From positions 1-27,760 of IMG/VR virus record IMGVR_UViG_3300025133_000491: a stretch of 27,760 bases of DNA, one strand, 5' to 3'. Position 1 is the first letter of the stretch, and each line of letters begins with the position of its first letter. Both the position numbers and the translations under genes were made by a program. Below, in pieces: positions 1-8,100 of the stretch. The notes under the pieces are model-generated. The model made no database searches. It saw nothing but the letters and a program-made list of their open reading frames with translations, and was not told where the DNA came from. Source of the DNA: a virus.

Positions 1-696
1 AGCACCGGCAAAATCATAAATAGCTTGATCGTCGTCGCCCGCACAATACATTTTATCGGACTTGGTATCCAGTAGATGTGCGATCTCCCACTGTAACGGT
101 GATAAATCCTGTGCTTCGTCTAATAAACAAAGCCGTAACGGCGGACATATCTTATGGCCTTTTATCACAAATAACTCAAGCATATCCGTGTAATCGTGCA
201 AACCGTTAGATTTCTTGTATTGTGCTACTGCTCCGGCTACGTAATTAACCTCGGTCCAACTGTATTTAAGATTACTTCGGTTATATTCAGAATGTAGTGA
301 TGTTCTTCTCAACCGCGATAGCGTAATTAAACGCAGTATTTCGGACTCACGCTTAATTGACGTTGTATAGTCTTCCTCTACCGCTGTTCCACCGGTTAAA
401 TCAAAACCAATTCTATTTTCAATTTCTCGATAGTGCTCCGCACCCATTAATTGATCTGTGGTTAAACCCACCAAACGAAAAGCCAGGGAATGTAAGGTAC
501 GAAAATAAGGGAGATCTTGTTTAGCATCTAAACCAAATCTTTTACAGGCACGTTCTTTTGCTTCTCTCGCTGCTTTACGGGTAAATGCTAGGAAAGCAAT
601 TTCAGAGGAAGGAGTGCCCCTATCTAGCTCTTTATCCACTAGATTTAGTAATGTTGTGGTTTTACCTGTCCCCGGGGGACCAAAAATACGAAACAT
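1..696 (-). CDS. SF1 UvrD-like DNA helicase, N-terminal part (cut by window edge)
   Basis: My own reading of the minus strand from the ATG at 696-694 stays open for all 232 codons to the window edge, so the C-terminus is missing. Superfamily 1A helicase motifs are in order: Walker A GPPGTGKT (residues 6-13), motif Ia FLAFTRKAAREAKER (35-49), RTLHSLAF (66-73), Walker B LLDEAQDLSPLQ (191-202) and motif III AGDDDQAIY (219-227). This is a 3'-5' ssDNA translocase of the UvrD/PcrA/Rep type, expected to unwind DNA during phage replication or recombination. The start follows the primase stop codon with no gap, so it is the next gene of the replication operon. Domains 1B/2A/2B beyond motif III cannot be seen. 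Family assignment is secure; the exact role is inferred. Confidence 0.93.
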   Translation of the reverse strand, partial: MFRIFGPPGTGKTTTLLNLVDKELDRGTPSSEIAFLAFTRKAAREAKERACKRFGLDAKQDLPYFRTLHSLAFRLVGLTTDQLMGAEHYREIENRIGFDLTGGTAVEEDYTTSIKRESEILRLITLSRLRRTSLHSEYNRSNLKYSWTEVNYVAGAVAQYKKSNGLHDYTDMLELFVIKGHKICPPLRLCLLDEAQDLSPLQWEIAHLLDTKSDKMYCAGDDDQAIYDFAGA

Positions 697-2235
697 TTAG
701 AATGGAACCTTCTCTTGATCCCCAAAATCAGGCGGTGCAATATCTGGATTACTGCGAGCAAACGCGGGGATCACCCAAACACGAACGGTTTTACCTTTTA
801 TGTTTATCTGTGTCGCTTCACCATTAATATCACGTAATCTTTGTGCTATTTGATGTGTTTTATAATTCTTAAAGTTGGCTTTCGTTAAATGATTCTCTAA
901 ATCGATAAGCCTAAAAAATGTTTGGTCTTCTTGTTCATCCGTATAAGGACGTCTAAGCAGTATTTCTTCTCTATCCTGTGCTTGTTGTAAAGAAGTGCAA
1001 AATTCCTCTAAAAACGCATAGAAACGCCCGTTAACACTAGCATCAGCACTTACTTCTACAATACTGCCCTCATTCTGAGTCATTTCATCTAATAATGTGT
1101 TTATACGGCCTTCCCAAAGCGGTTTAGTGACGCTGCGAGGCATAAAGTTCAATTGTTCTACACAAGAGCGTTGGAAAGTAATTTGATTCATTAACCCTTC
1201 GGTATCTAATTCAACCGGTTGCCCATTGACATCTACAAACCATACCGGCGGTTGCGAATTATATTTTCTTAGGTTGGCAACCATTATTCCTGATATTGCC
1301 GCATCAATTCCAAACTTACGGGTTTTACATAACTCTGCGTTGCAGTATGAATTTATAGGTGCATCTTTACATTTATACGCATAATCTTTTTTCTGTAACT
1401 GTTTGGCTACAATGTTTACTTCGTTTAAAGGTAGGGGTGGGTCTAAATACTGCATATTGTAGTTTAGTATTTCTGTTTCCCAAGAATCCGGGTAAGCTTT
1501 TCTAAGATAAACGCCAATGTTAAATAGTCCATTATTACGTCCACCCTCTGAAACTTTTTCCCGACACAATACTTGCAAACAAGGTGGGCCGTTTTCTATG
1601 GGTTGTGACGTATCTTCTTCTATCAATATGGCAGATAGCTGCTCGGACGTACAAACATATTCTTTATAAAGATCAAAAAATTCTTCTAAGGTCGCTGCCG
1701 AACCGTCGTCCTTTATTGCGTAACGTAAGCCGTCTTCGTGATCGTAATATGGCATATTTAAGAAATTGCCAACGTCGCCACGTTCTAAATTTAGTTTTAC
1801 TTGTTTTGGAAATATCTCTGATTCACCGTAACCCAGTAGGGACGCAACGTGTCTTAATACTTCCTGGATATTTGCTGCACTAACCCATTCCGAAGTAAAG
1901 ACAAATACGTGCGCCCCACCAGACTTTGAACGACATACCACTAAAGGTAATTTCAGTTTACGTATCTTCTCAATTAATTTTTTATGATCGAAGTTGTATT
2001 GATCGATGTCAACACAACCCCACTTACACTCATTTTCTTCGTTAATTGGAATAATACCAACAGATTGTCCTTTACCGGATAAATGGCCTTCCCACAGTTC
2101 CGCGGTGCGTGCTTCTCGTACTACACCCGCTTTTCCTGTACTTTTTCCATTTAATTGTTTCTTATCGATTTTGTACGTGCCGTAAGCAGTACGTAGTCCC
2201 TCGAAAATAGACGCAAATTGTTTGTGGTAAGACAT
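697..2235 (-). CDS. Archaeo-eukaryotic-type (AEP) DNA primase, TOTE-like
   Basis: A 512-aa protein with AEP primase signatures: a metal-binding WGCVDIDQY (D76, D78), a nucleotide-binding CRSKSGGAHVFVF (residues 101-113, catalytic-type H109), IFPKQ (141-145) and GNFLNMPYY (156-164). It resembles the primase domain found in bacterial TOTE-type systems and in many marine phages. A second region (about 215-310) carries a PriCT-like helical segment (GGRNNGLFNIGVYLRK) flanked by cysteines C219, C289, C298 and C303, plausible zinc ligands. The tail is predicted helical and ends DQEKVPF, similar to the SSB interaction tip. The start has an AGGGAG ribosome site and lies just after a hairpin. It would make primers for phage DNA replication together with the adjacent helicase. 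No helicase domain is fused. Primase call strong; TOTE-like affinity from memory. Confidence 0.88.
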   Translation of the reverse strand: MSYHKQFASIFEGLRTAYGTYKIDKKQLNGKSTGKAGVVREARTAELWEGHLSGKGQSVGIIPINEENECKWGCVDIDQYNFDHKKLIEKIRKLKLPLVVCRSKSGGAHVFVFTSEWVSAANIQEVLRHVASLLGYGESEIFPKQVKLNLERGDVGNFLNMPYYDHEDGLRYAIKDDGSAATLEEFFDLYKEYVCTSEQLSAILIEEDTSQPIENGPPCLQVLCREKVSEGGRNNGLFNIGVYLRKAYPDSWETEILNYNMQYLDPPLPLNEVNIVAKQLQKKDYAYKCKDAPINSYCNAELCKTRKFGIDAAISGIMVANLRKYNSQPPVWFVDVNGQPVELDTEGLMNQITFQRSCVEQLNFMPRSVTKPLWEGRINTLLDEMTQNEGSIVEVSADASVNGRFYAFLEEFCTSLQQAQDREEILLRRPYTDEQEDQTFFRLIDLENHLTKANFKNYKTHQIAQRLRDINGEATQINIKGKTVRVWVIPAFARSNPDIAPPDFGDQEKVPF

Positions 2236-2246
2236 AAGGCTCCCTA

Positions 2247-2268
2247 AAGACGGTATTGCTACCGTCTT
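2247..2268 (-). promoter_or_regulatory. Perfect hairpin with GCAA tetraloop in the primase leader
   Basis: On the minus strand, arms AAGACGGTA and TACCGTCTT pair perfectly over 9 bp around a GCAA (GNRA-type) loop. It fills most of the 43-bp gap between the SSB-like gene and the primase gene. Only three U residues follow the stem before the AGGGAG ribosome site, so it is a poor intrinsic terminator. It more likely acts as an mRNA stabiliser, a processing site, or a control on primase translation. The structure is seen directly; the role is inferred. Confidence 0.6.
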
Positions 2269-2278
2269 CCTTAGTTAT

Positions 2279-3052
2279 TTAAAAAGGAGCGTTATCTGCG
2301 CCGCTGCTATTTTCCTGGGAGTGTTTAACCTCAACGTCACCACTCGATATATTCTCTGCAAAGGCTTTTGCGGAACCATACAAAGTCATATCTTGTACTT
2401 GACTGTCTAAAGAAATGTCCCAACCGTGCCAACTGCCTTTTGAGTTTTCTTCACTTACAGTTTTGAGTAAATAAACGTGTGAGTATCTAGGTGGAGTAAA
2501 CGGACCGTTTGAACCGACAATACTACGCGAAGCAATCATAGAGTTCCATTTACGGCTTTTCTTTAACTGCGTCGATTTCATTGCAATTAGAGCCGTGCTC
2601 GACGAGCCGTCTTCTTCTAGTATAACAACAAAATGTTGGTGCGTTTCTTCGATGTAACTGCCGTCGCCGTCAACAACGTATTCTCTATTGTCTTCGGGAG
2701 ATCGTTCGGTTTTTGGTCTATCGTCGTGTGGTGAAAAGATATTTAAAGGTGCGCCGGTTCCGCTACCTCTGGGGGCCCACTGAATAAAACGACGTTGGTA
2801 GGAACAAGGGACTACTTGTATGCCCTCTTTGCCCTTATAAACTTGATTTGTGACGGTATTATAAATATCGCCTTTTCTAGCTTCCTCTAAGTCATCTAAT
2901 ATCGGGTCTAAACCGCTTAGTATCTTAATAAAAGGTAACGCTAAATCTTCCTGGCCTACATTCTCCAAGCCTTTTCCTGCATCTGCTTCAAAAATAGATG
3001 CGTCAAATTTAGCCACTTTGCTTTCTTGTTTCTTAGCTACGTTATTTGCCAT
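2279..3052 (-). CDS. Phage replication-associated protein with SSB-like acidic C-terminal tip
   Basis: A 257-aa protein of a type I recall from many marine phage replication clusters, usually without an assigned function. The N-terminus (1-25) is charged. A conserved section reads QEDLALPFIKILSGL (35-49), and a central beta-rich core includes HFVVILEEDG and the basic segment KSTQLKKSRKWNSM. The C-terminus is low complexity and acidic and ends GADNAPF, like the DDIPF tip by which bacterial SSB recruits partners and the acidic Phe-ending tail of T7 gp2.5. This makes a single-strand DNA-binding or recombination-mediator role plausible, but no OB-fold motif can be proven by eye. An AGGA ribosome site precedes the ATG, and the gene lies 2 bp after the coiled-coil gene and just before the primase. 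Function is inferred. Confidence 0.6.
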   Translation of the reverse strand: MANNVAKKQESKVAKFDASIFEADAGKGLENVGQEDLALPFIKILSGLDPILDDLEEARKGDIYNTVTNQVYKGKEGIQVVPCSYQRRFIQWAPRGSGTGAPLNIFSPHDDRPKTERSPEDNREYVVDGDGSYIEETHQHFVVILEEDGSSSTALIAMKSTQLKKSRKWNSMIASRSIVGSNGPFTPPRYSHVYLLKTVSEENSKGSWHGWDISLDSQVQDMTLYGSAKAFAENISSGDVEVKHSQENSSGADNAPF

Positions 3053-3054
3053 GC

Positions 3055-3621
3055 TTATTTCCTCTTAATTGTTGCACGTTGTCCAATATATGCGCCAAAA
3101 AGCTCCATAGGAAAACTATCACCGTTTTCTACACGCTCTCTAACCCATGCTTTAAGTGTCTGTGAATGAACATCAGTTTTTTGTTGTGGATTGAAACCGC
3201 TCTTTTCAGCAAAAGTCATAAAATCTACTGCGGTGTTATCTTCGCCCCGTCCAAAAGTACAACTCACTATATTCTTAATTAAATCACCGAAGTCATGCTT
3301 ACGAAGCCATTCAAAAGCTTCCTCACGATTGCTAACCTTAATGTGAGCGCCGTAAGTCGGTTTGATTGTAATAGATGAACCGTCGTCTAACGTAAAGCCA
3401 GATAAACCCAACTCTTGTAAAATAGCGGGTAAGTCTTCGTCAGTGAGTTTTAAAAGTTCTGCTTTTGCTGTTTTTTGCTTTTTTTCTAAATCAGCAAGAA
3501 AATCTTCTTTTTCTTGGATTTTCTTAGCAATATCTGCAACTTTGCTAAGTTCCTCGTCTTTTGGTGTGGAATCAATTGCGGTTGCATCTGATTCTAACTG
3601 CGACAAAAAGTCATTTTCCAT
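3055..3621 (-). CDS. Conserved phage protein of unknown function, N-terminal coiled coil
   Basis: First gene of the replication operon, 188 aa. I chose the ATG at 3621 rather than an upstream in-frame ATG because a GGAG ribosome site lies 8 nt before it. The 43-residue upstream extension would also run through the promoter. Residues 22-60 are a heptad-like charged helix (coiled coil). Residues 65-95 look like a beta hairpin (GFTLDDGSSITIKPTYGAHI). The C-terminal half is a helical domain with conserved-looking RKHDFGDLIKN, GFNPQQKTDVHSQTLKAWV and the basic end QRATIKRK. I do not recognise the family. Its position directly before the SSB-like protein and primase suggests a replication accessory role. 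Confidence 0.8.
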   Translation of the reverse strand: MENDFLSQLESDATAIDSTPKDEELSKVADIAKKIQEKEDFLADLEKKQKTAKAELLKLTDEDLPAILQELGLSGFTLDDGSSITIKPTYGAHIKVSNREEAFEWLRKHDFGDLIKNIVSCTFGRGEDNTAVDFMTFAEKSGFNPQQKTDVHSQTLKAWVRERVENGDSFPMELFGAYIGQRATIKRK

Positions 3622-3678
3622 TTTTACTTCTCCGTGGTTCGTGAATTGAGAGATGTTTTGCATCCCTAGACAAATACA

Positions 3679-3707
3679 TTTATATCGCATATCATTATAT
3701 ACGTCAA
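3679..3707 (-). promoter_or_regulatory. Sigma70-type promoter for the replication operon
   Basis: Reading the minus strand, a -35 box TTGACG (3707-3702) is separated by exactly 17 nt from a -10 box TATAAA (3684-3679). Each box matches consensus at 5 of 6 positions, and transcription would start near 3672. It points toward the ATG at 3621 and the replication genes. The spacer contains a GATATGC/GATATAA direct repeat that could be an operator. This implies recognition by the host RNA polymerase. Confidence 0.65.
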
Positions 3708-3725
3708 TAGGAAAAGGTAAAAAAA

Positions 3726-5168
3726 ATGTACGACTATAAAACTGAACCATATAAGCACCAAAAAGAAATTTTTGAAAGCTCTTGGAAAGCTCGACAGTAC
3801 GCTCTTTTTTTAGAGATGGGTACAGGTAAGACTAAGATAGCGATCGACTCACTAGCGGCGTTATATGAGGCCAGAAGTATCGATACGGTATTGATTGTTG
3901 CGCCAAAGGGTGTTTATGCGAACTGGGTGGAAAAAGAAATACCACAGCACCTACCTGATCGTATAAATCATAAAATAGTTCAATGGCAACCTAACATTAC
4001 TAAAAAGTTCCGCGAAGCGTTAACCGAGTTAGCCGATCCGGGACATACTGATCTACATATATTGGCAATGAACGTAGAGGCTTTATCTACCGTTAAAGGC
4101 GCGGCCAGTGCGTTTAAGTTTTTAAAAATGAACAAAAAAAATCTATTTATCATGGACGAAAGCACCGCCATTAAGAATCGTAAAGCTTTGCGCACGAAAA
4201 ATGCCCTAAAAGCAGCTAGTTTAGCTAAGTACAAACGCATACTGACTGGATCTCCAATAACAAAAAACCCAATGGACCTATTTAGTCAATGTGCTTTTTT
4301 GAGTCCGCAACTGCTTGGTTTTAAAAGCTTTTTTGCATATCAGGCACGTTATGCCATTGTTAGGAAAAGAGCAATGGGTATGCGCAGCTTTCAAGAGATT
4401 ACCGGGTATCAACGTTTAGACGAATTACACGGTAAATTAGAGAAGTTTAGCGCACGTGTGCTCAAGGAAGACTGTTTAGATTTACCCGATAAAATATATA
4501 CTTCCAGGCGCGTTCCTTTAAGTAAAGAACAGCTATCTGCTTATGTGCAAATGAAAAAATTAGCGTTAGCTCGTTTAGAAAAAGGCGACTTAGCGACTAC
4601 AACTAGCGTATTAACACAGATAATGCGACTGCAAGAGATATGTTGTGGACATCTAAAAACAGATGATGGTGAGATACAGGAAATACCTAACAAACGTTTA
4701 GACGAACTGTTAAGCACTATTGAAGAAATGTCGGGTAAAGTTATTATATGGGCTACGTGGGTGTATGACCTAGAACGTATTGTCAAGAAACTAAAAGAAA
4801 AATATGGTGAAGATAGTGCTGAAGCATTTTATGGTGCCACCCCGCAAGATAAACGTCAGGAGATTGTTAGGAATTTTCAAGAAAAAGATAACCCGTTACG
4901 TTTTTTTGTTGGTAATCCCAAAACCGGGGGCTATGGTTTAACTTTGACTGCGGCAACCAACGTAATCTATTGGAATAACGGTTATGACTTAGAAACACGT
5001 ATACAGTCAGAAGACCGGGCTCACCGTATAGGACAAAAAAATCACGTTACTTATGTAGATTTAGTAAGTCCCGGTACCGTTGACGAAAAAATACTTACTG
5101 CTTTAAAAGGTAAAATTGATATTGCCCAAGAGGTATTAGGAGAACAAAGCCGAAATTGGTTAATCTAA
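3726..5168 (+). CDS. SNF2-family helicase/ATPase
   Basis: A 480-aa protein with the compact two-lobe SNF2 architecture. Motifs are QxxxH-type YKHQ (9-12), Walker A MGTGKT (31-36), motif Ia VLIVAPKGVYANW (55-67), a Walker B variant DEST (144-147, in place of DEAH), motif III LTGSP (173-177), and in lobe 2 GNPKTGGYGLTLTAATNVIYWNN and motif VI QSEDRAHRIGQ (427-437). SNF2 proteins are ATP-driven double-stranded DNA translocases. In phages they are thought to remodel protein-DNA complexes during replication, recombination or transcription. It is the only plus-strand gene in the window. It diverges from the replication operon and its TAA overlaps the stop of the 1726-aa gene on the other strand. 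A short AAGG lies upstream of the ATG. No nuclease or DNA-binding fusion is visible. Confidence 0.93.
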   Translation: MYDYKTEPYKHQKEIFESSWKARQYALFLEMGTGKTKIAIDSLAALYEARSIDTVLIVAPKGVYANWVEKEIPQHLPDRINHKIVQWQPNITKKFREALTELADPGHTDLHILAMNVEALSTVKGAASAFKFLKMNKKNLFIMDESTAIKNRKALRTKNALKAASLAKYKRILTGSPITKNPMDLFSQCAFLSPQLLGFKSFFAYQARYAIVRKRAMGMRSFQEITGYQRLDELHGKLEKFSARVLKEDCLDLPDKIYTSRRVPLSKEQLSAYVQMKKLALARLEKGDLATTTSVLTQIMRLQEICCGHLKTDDGEIQEIPNKRLDELLSTIEEMSGKVIIWATWVYDLERIVKKLKEKYGEDSAEAFYGATPQDKRQEIVRNFQEKDNPLRFFVGNPKTGGYGLTLTAATNVIYWNNGYDLETRIQSEDRAHRIGQKNHVTYVDLVSPGTVDEKILTALKGKIDIAQEVLGEQSRNWLI

Positions 5169-8100
5169 GGTCTAGGTAAACTGCCTATGCCTTGTGCTTG
5201 TCTTTCTCGCACTACCGCGGAAGCCGGATCAAACGGGAACATAGCCGCGTAGCGTGCTCTCTGGTTAGCGGTCTGCATTGGATTTACCGAAGGTGAAGCC
5301 TGAGATATGAGCCGTGGTGGTGGAGGCGTGATCTCTCTTTCTTCTTCCCTGTCTCGAGTAATTGCTTCTACCGGAAATGCGGGAGCTAACGGAGAATCCA
5401 ATAAAGGAGTTCTTCTAAAACCGTAATCTATGCCACGTTGTCTTTTTATTGATTCTTCTGCCGTTGCTTCTAATATTTCTTCCAGTTTTTGATAACCACC
5501 TGGTTGAAATAACTCACCCATGTAAGATATAAAAAACGTGTTAGGTGATTTCGACAATAAATCTTCAGCAACTCCAGCAGCAAATCCTGGAATTTGTATA
5601 GTGCCTCTACCTCCAGCCATAGTGCCTAATCTTGAACCTACTTGAGCACCAAAAAATCTTGTAGCAAAACGTTTTAAAACATTAGGTTTTTCTTCCGCCA
5701 TAGCCGGCAAACGTTCCATAAACATTTGTTGATTTTGCATACGCTCCAGGCCTTCGGTAACGTCTTTAATTTGCTTGTATCTAGCTTTATTGATAATGCC
5801 TTGTTTTAATAAGATATCTGCAAGTGGTTGTAAATCTTGCATCGCTGGAAAAACTTCGCCAGTTTCAAAGAAAACTTGACGAAATATTTTTGCGTCATAA
5901 AATCTAACGGGTTCCGTACCGGTTCCGTAAATTTCTTTTTTAGGCACGTAGCTTGCTTCTCGAGCAACTTGTATGAAAGAGTTTAACAAACCGTTGGCTG
6001 CAGGTTCGTAAACTTCTTTTGCCGGTACCTTTCTACCCTCATACATCACCGGTATGTTTGAGGTTTTCATGCGGTTTACTTGTTTTATGAGATTGTTTAA
6101 CTTAGTTAGTGGTTCCCTGCTTTCTAAAATTTGAGTTATTGCGTAAGTAGGGCTATCCACGCCAAGAATATCGCTCAACGCATTTTTCTCAGCTATTCTT
6201 TCTTGCATTGTGGGAATAGCCTGTTGACGATAGGCATACTGTAAATCCCCGTATTTAGCCATGTCCTTAATAGTTGCCTCAAAAGCCACGTTACTTGGAA
6301 TAAGAATTTCTTTAACGTCAATACTGTCTACTTCTTTTAAAAGTTTATCCATTGCTTTTTCGTTAGTAGCTGCTTTATTAAAGTAATTTGTTACTTCTTC
6401 TAATTTAGCAATATCACCCCTAGCTAACGCAACATTAAAATCTCGGGCCATTCTTTGCGGTTTATTGAAGACAGGAAGCACTAAAGAAGCTTTTTCATAG
6501 TCTGCCGCCGCTTTTTTGCCTCGTTCGGACATATTGTTAAATGCTTCAAGGTATTCGTCTCTATCAACTTTACGGTTAAAATAAAAAGACACATTTGGTT
6601 TATTAACTTTTTCTCTTAATCTGGAAAAAAACGTAAAGGGTGAGTTACCAAACGGGCGTTGACCAAACGCCATAGTCGCGCCGTATAAATCCCCTATTTG
6701 CATAGGATTAATAATCCCTGTTGCTTCACTAAAGTTAGACGCACCACCTGCACCAGTAAACATGTGTTCAATTCCGCTTCTTTGTAACCAGGCGCCAACG
6801 CCATACAAATCGCTTTTATTATACTTTTGTATAAACTCAAAGGTTAGTGCTTGACCCGGCTCTGCTTTGAGGTTTTTATTAAAAGATGTATAAGGAAACA
6901 AACGAGACAGTTCTTCAGGTCCAAAGTCCACAGAATAATTGTTTTTTGTGCCCCTTAAATCCAGGAATTGAGTATAATAAAAACGAGGCTCTCCTTTAAA
7001 CTTTTTAAATACATTCGGATTAGCCTCAACTAAAGTTTTGTATTCAAAAGGTTTTTGACGATCAAAACCAACTACCGTGTTTGTTGCAGGTAAACCCGCA
7101 CCACCTTTAAGGCTTTTAAGAACTTTTTGAGCTGCAACCGGATCGCTCATGTCGTCAAACAATTCTTTTATCATAGGATTTTGCTCGGCAGCAACTTCAT
7201 ATTTTTTCTTAAATCTTTCAAGTCTTGTAGTATTTACTACAAGTTGATCTGCATCAAATTCTCCGGGTAATGCTTTTTTTATGTCGCTTGGAACAAGAGT
7301 GCTCTGCGGTTTCGGTTCAATAACGCCGTTTATTAACATACCCCTAATGACCTCAACCATACTGTTCTCTATGGTTTTAGCAGAATTTTTAGAAACAGGT
7401 ATTGTTCTTTCTATAAGTTCGGTTAGAGCCGGATCATCTACATTTTTTAATGCCGTAGCTTGGTCTTCAAAAAAACTTCCAAATTTCTGTAAACCTGTGA
7501 TCCTGTTGCCTAATTCGTTGGGCCTGCCGGCAGCAAGAAGGTTTTCTATAAAAACATTAGGGTCCGAGTATTTTAATTTGTTAGCCATTTCACCGCCTAA
7601 CGTGCGAGAAAATACGTCATTTTTTGCTTTAGTAAACGTGTTTGCTATAACCAAAGCCTCTGCTGGTTCGGTCAAAGCCGGATCAGATAAATCTTTTAAA
7701 ATAGCTTTATCGAGTAGTTTTAATATCCTTTGTTCGCTACGTCCTTTATCATCTTTTGCTAATTCTCTAACTCTCTCCCCTATCAAAGAACGAATCCTAA
7801 TTGCATCACCAACCGTCATAATCTGTGCCGGAATATCAGGATCGTATTGTATTAGATCAGGAGACGTTCTAGCAGCCTTCTCTTGCTCTAGCCTTAAACG
7901 CCTACGCTCTTTAGCCGGCATATCTTTAGGGAATCCACCGACTTGTTCTCTAATTTCTCTTGGCGGTAACATACCGGACTCTATTTCATCAACTAAATTA
8001 GCTAACTCGGCATCAGTCATGCCACGAATTTCTGAAGTTTTTGATCTACTATCTATACCAGCTTTTTCTAAAACCTGCTCAAAATAATTCGCTGTCTCTA

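Noticed and set aside
2247-2268. Hairpin as an intrinsic transcription terminator
   Set aside because: Only three U residues follow the stem, the gene downstream is part of the same module, and no promoter is apparent after it.
3622-3750. 43-residue N-terminal extension of the coiled-coil protein
   Set aside because: It would translate through the promoter and overlap the SNF2 start; the ATG at 3621 has a good ribosome site.
7281-8087. 268-codon plus-strand reading frame inside the 1726-aa gene
   Set aside because: It lies wholly within a coherent minus-strand gene and has Ser/Leu-rich, shadow-like composition without a recognisable domain.
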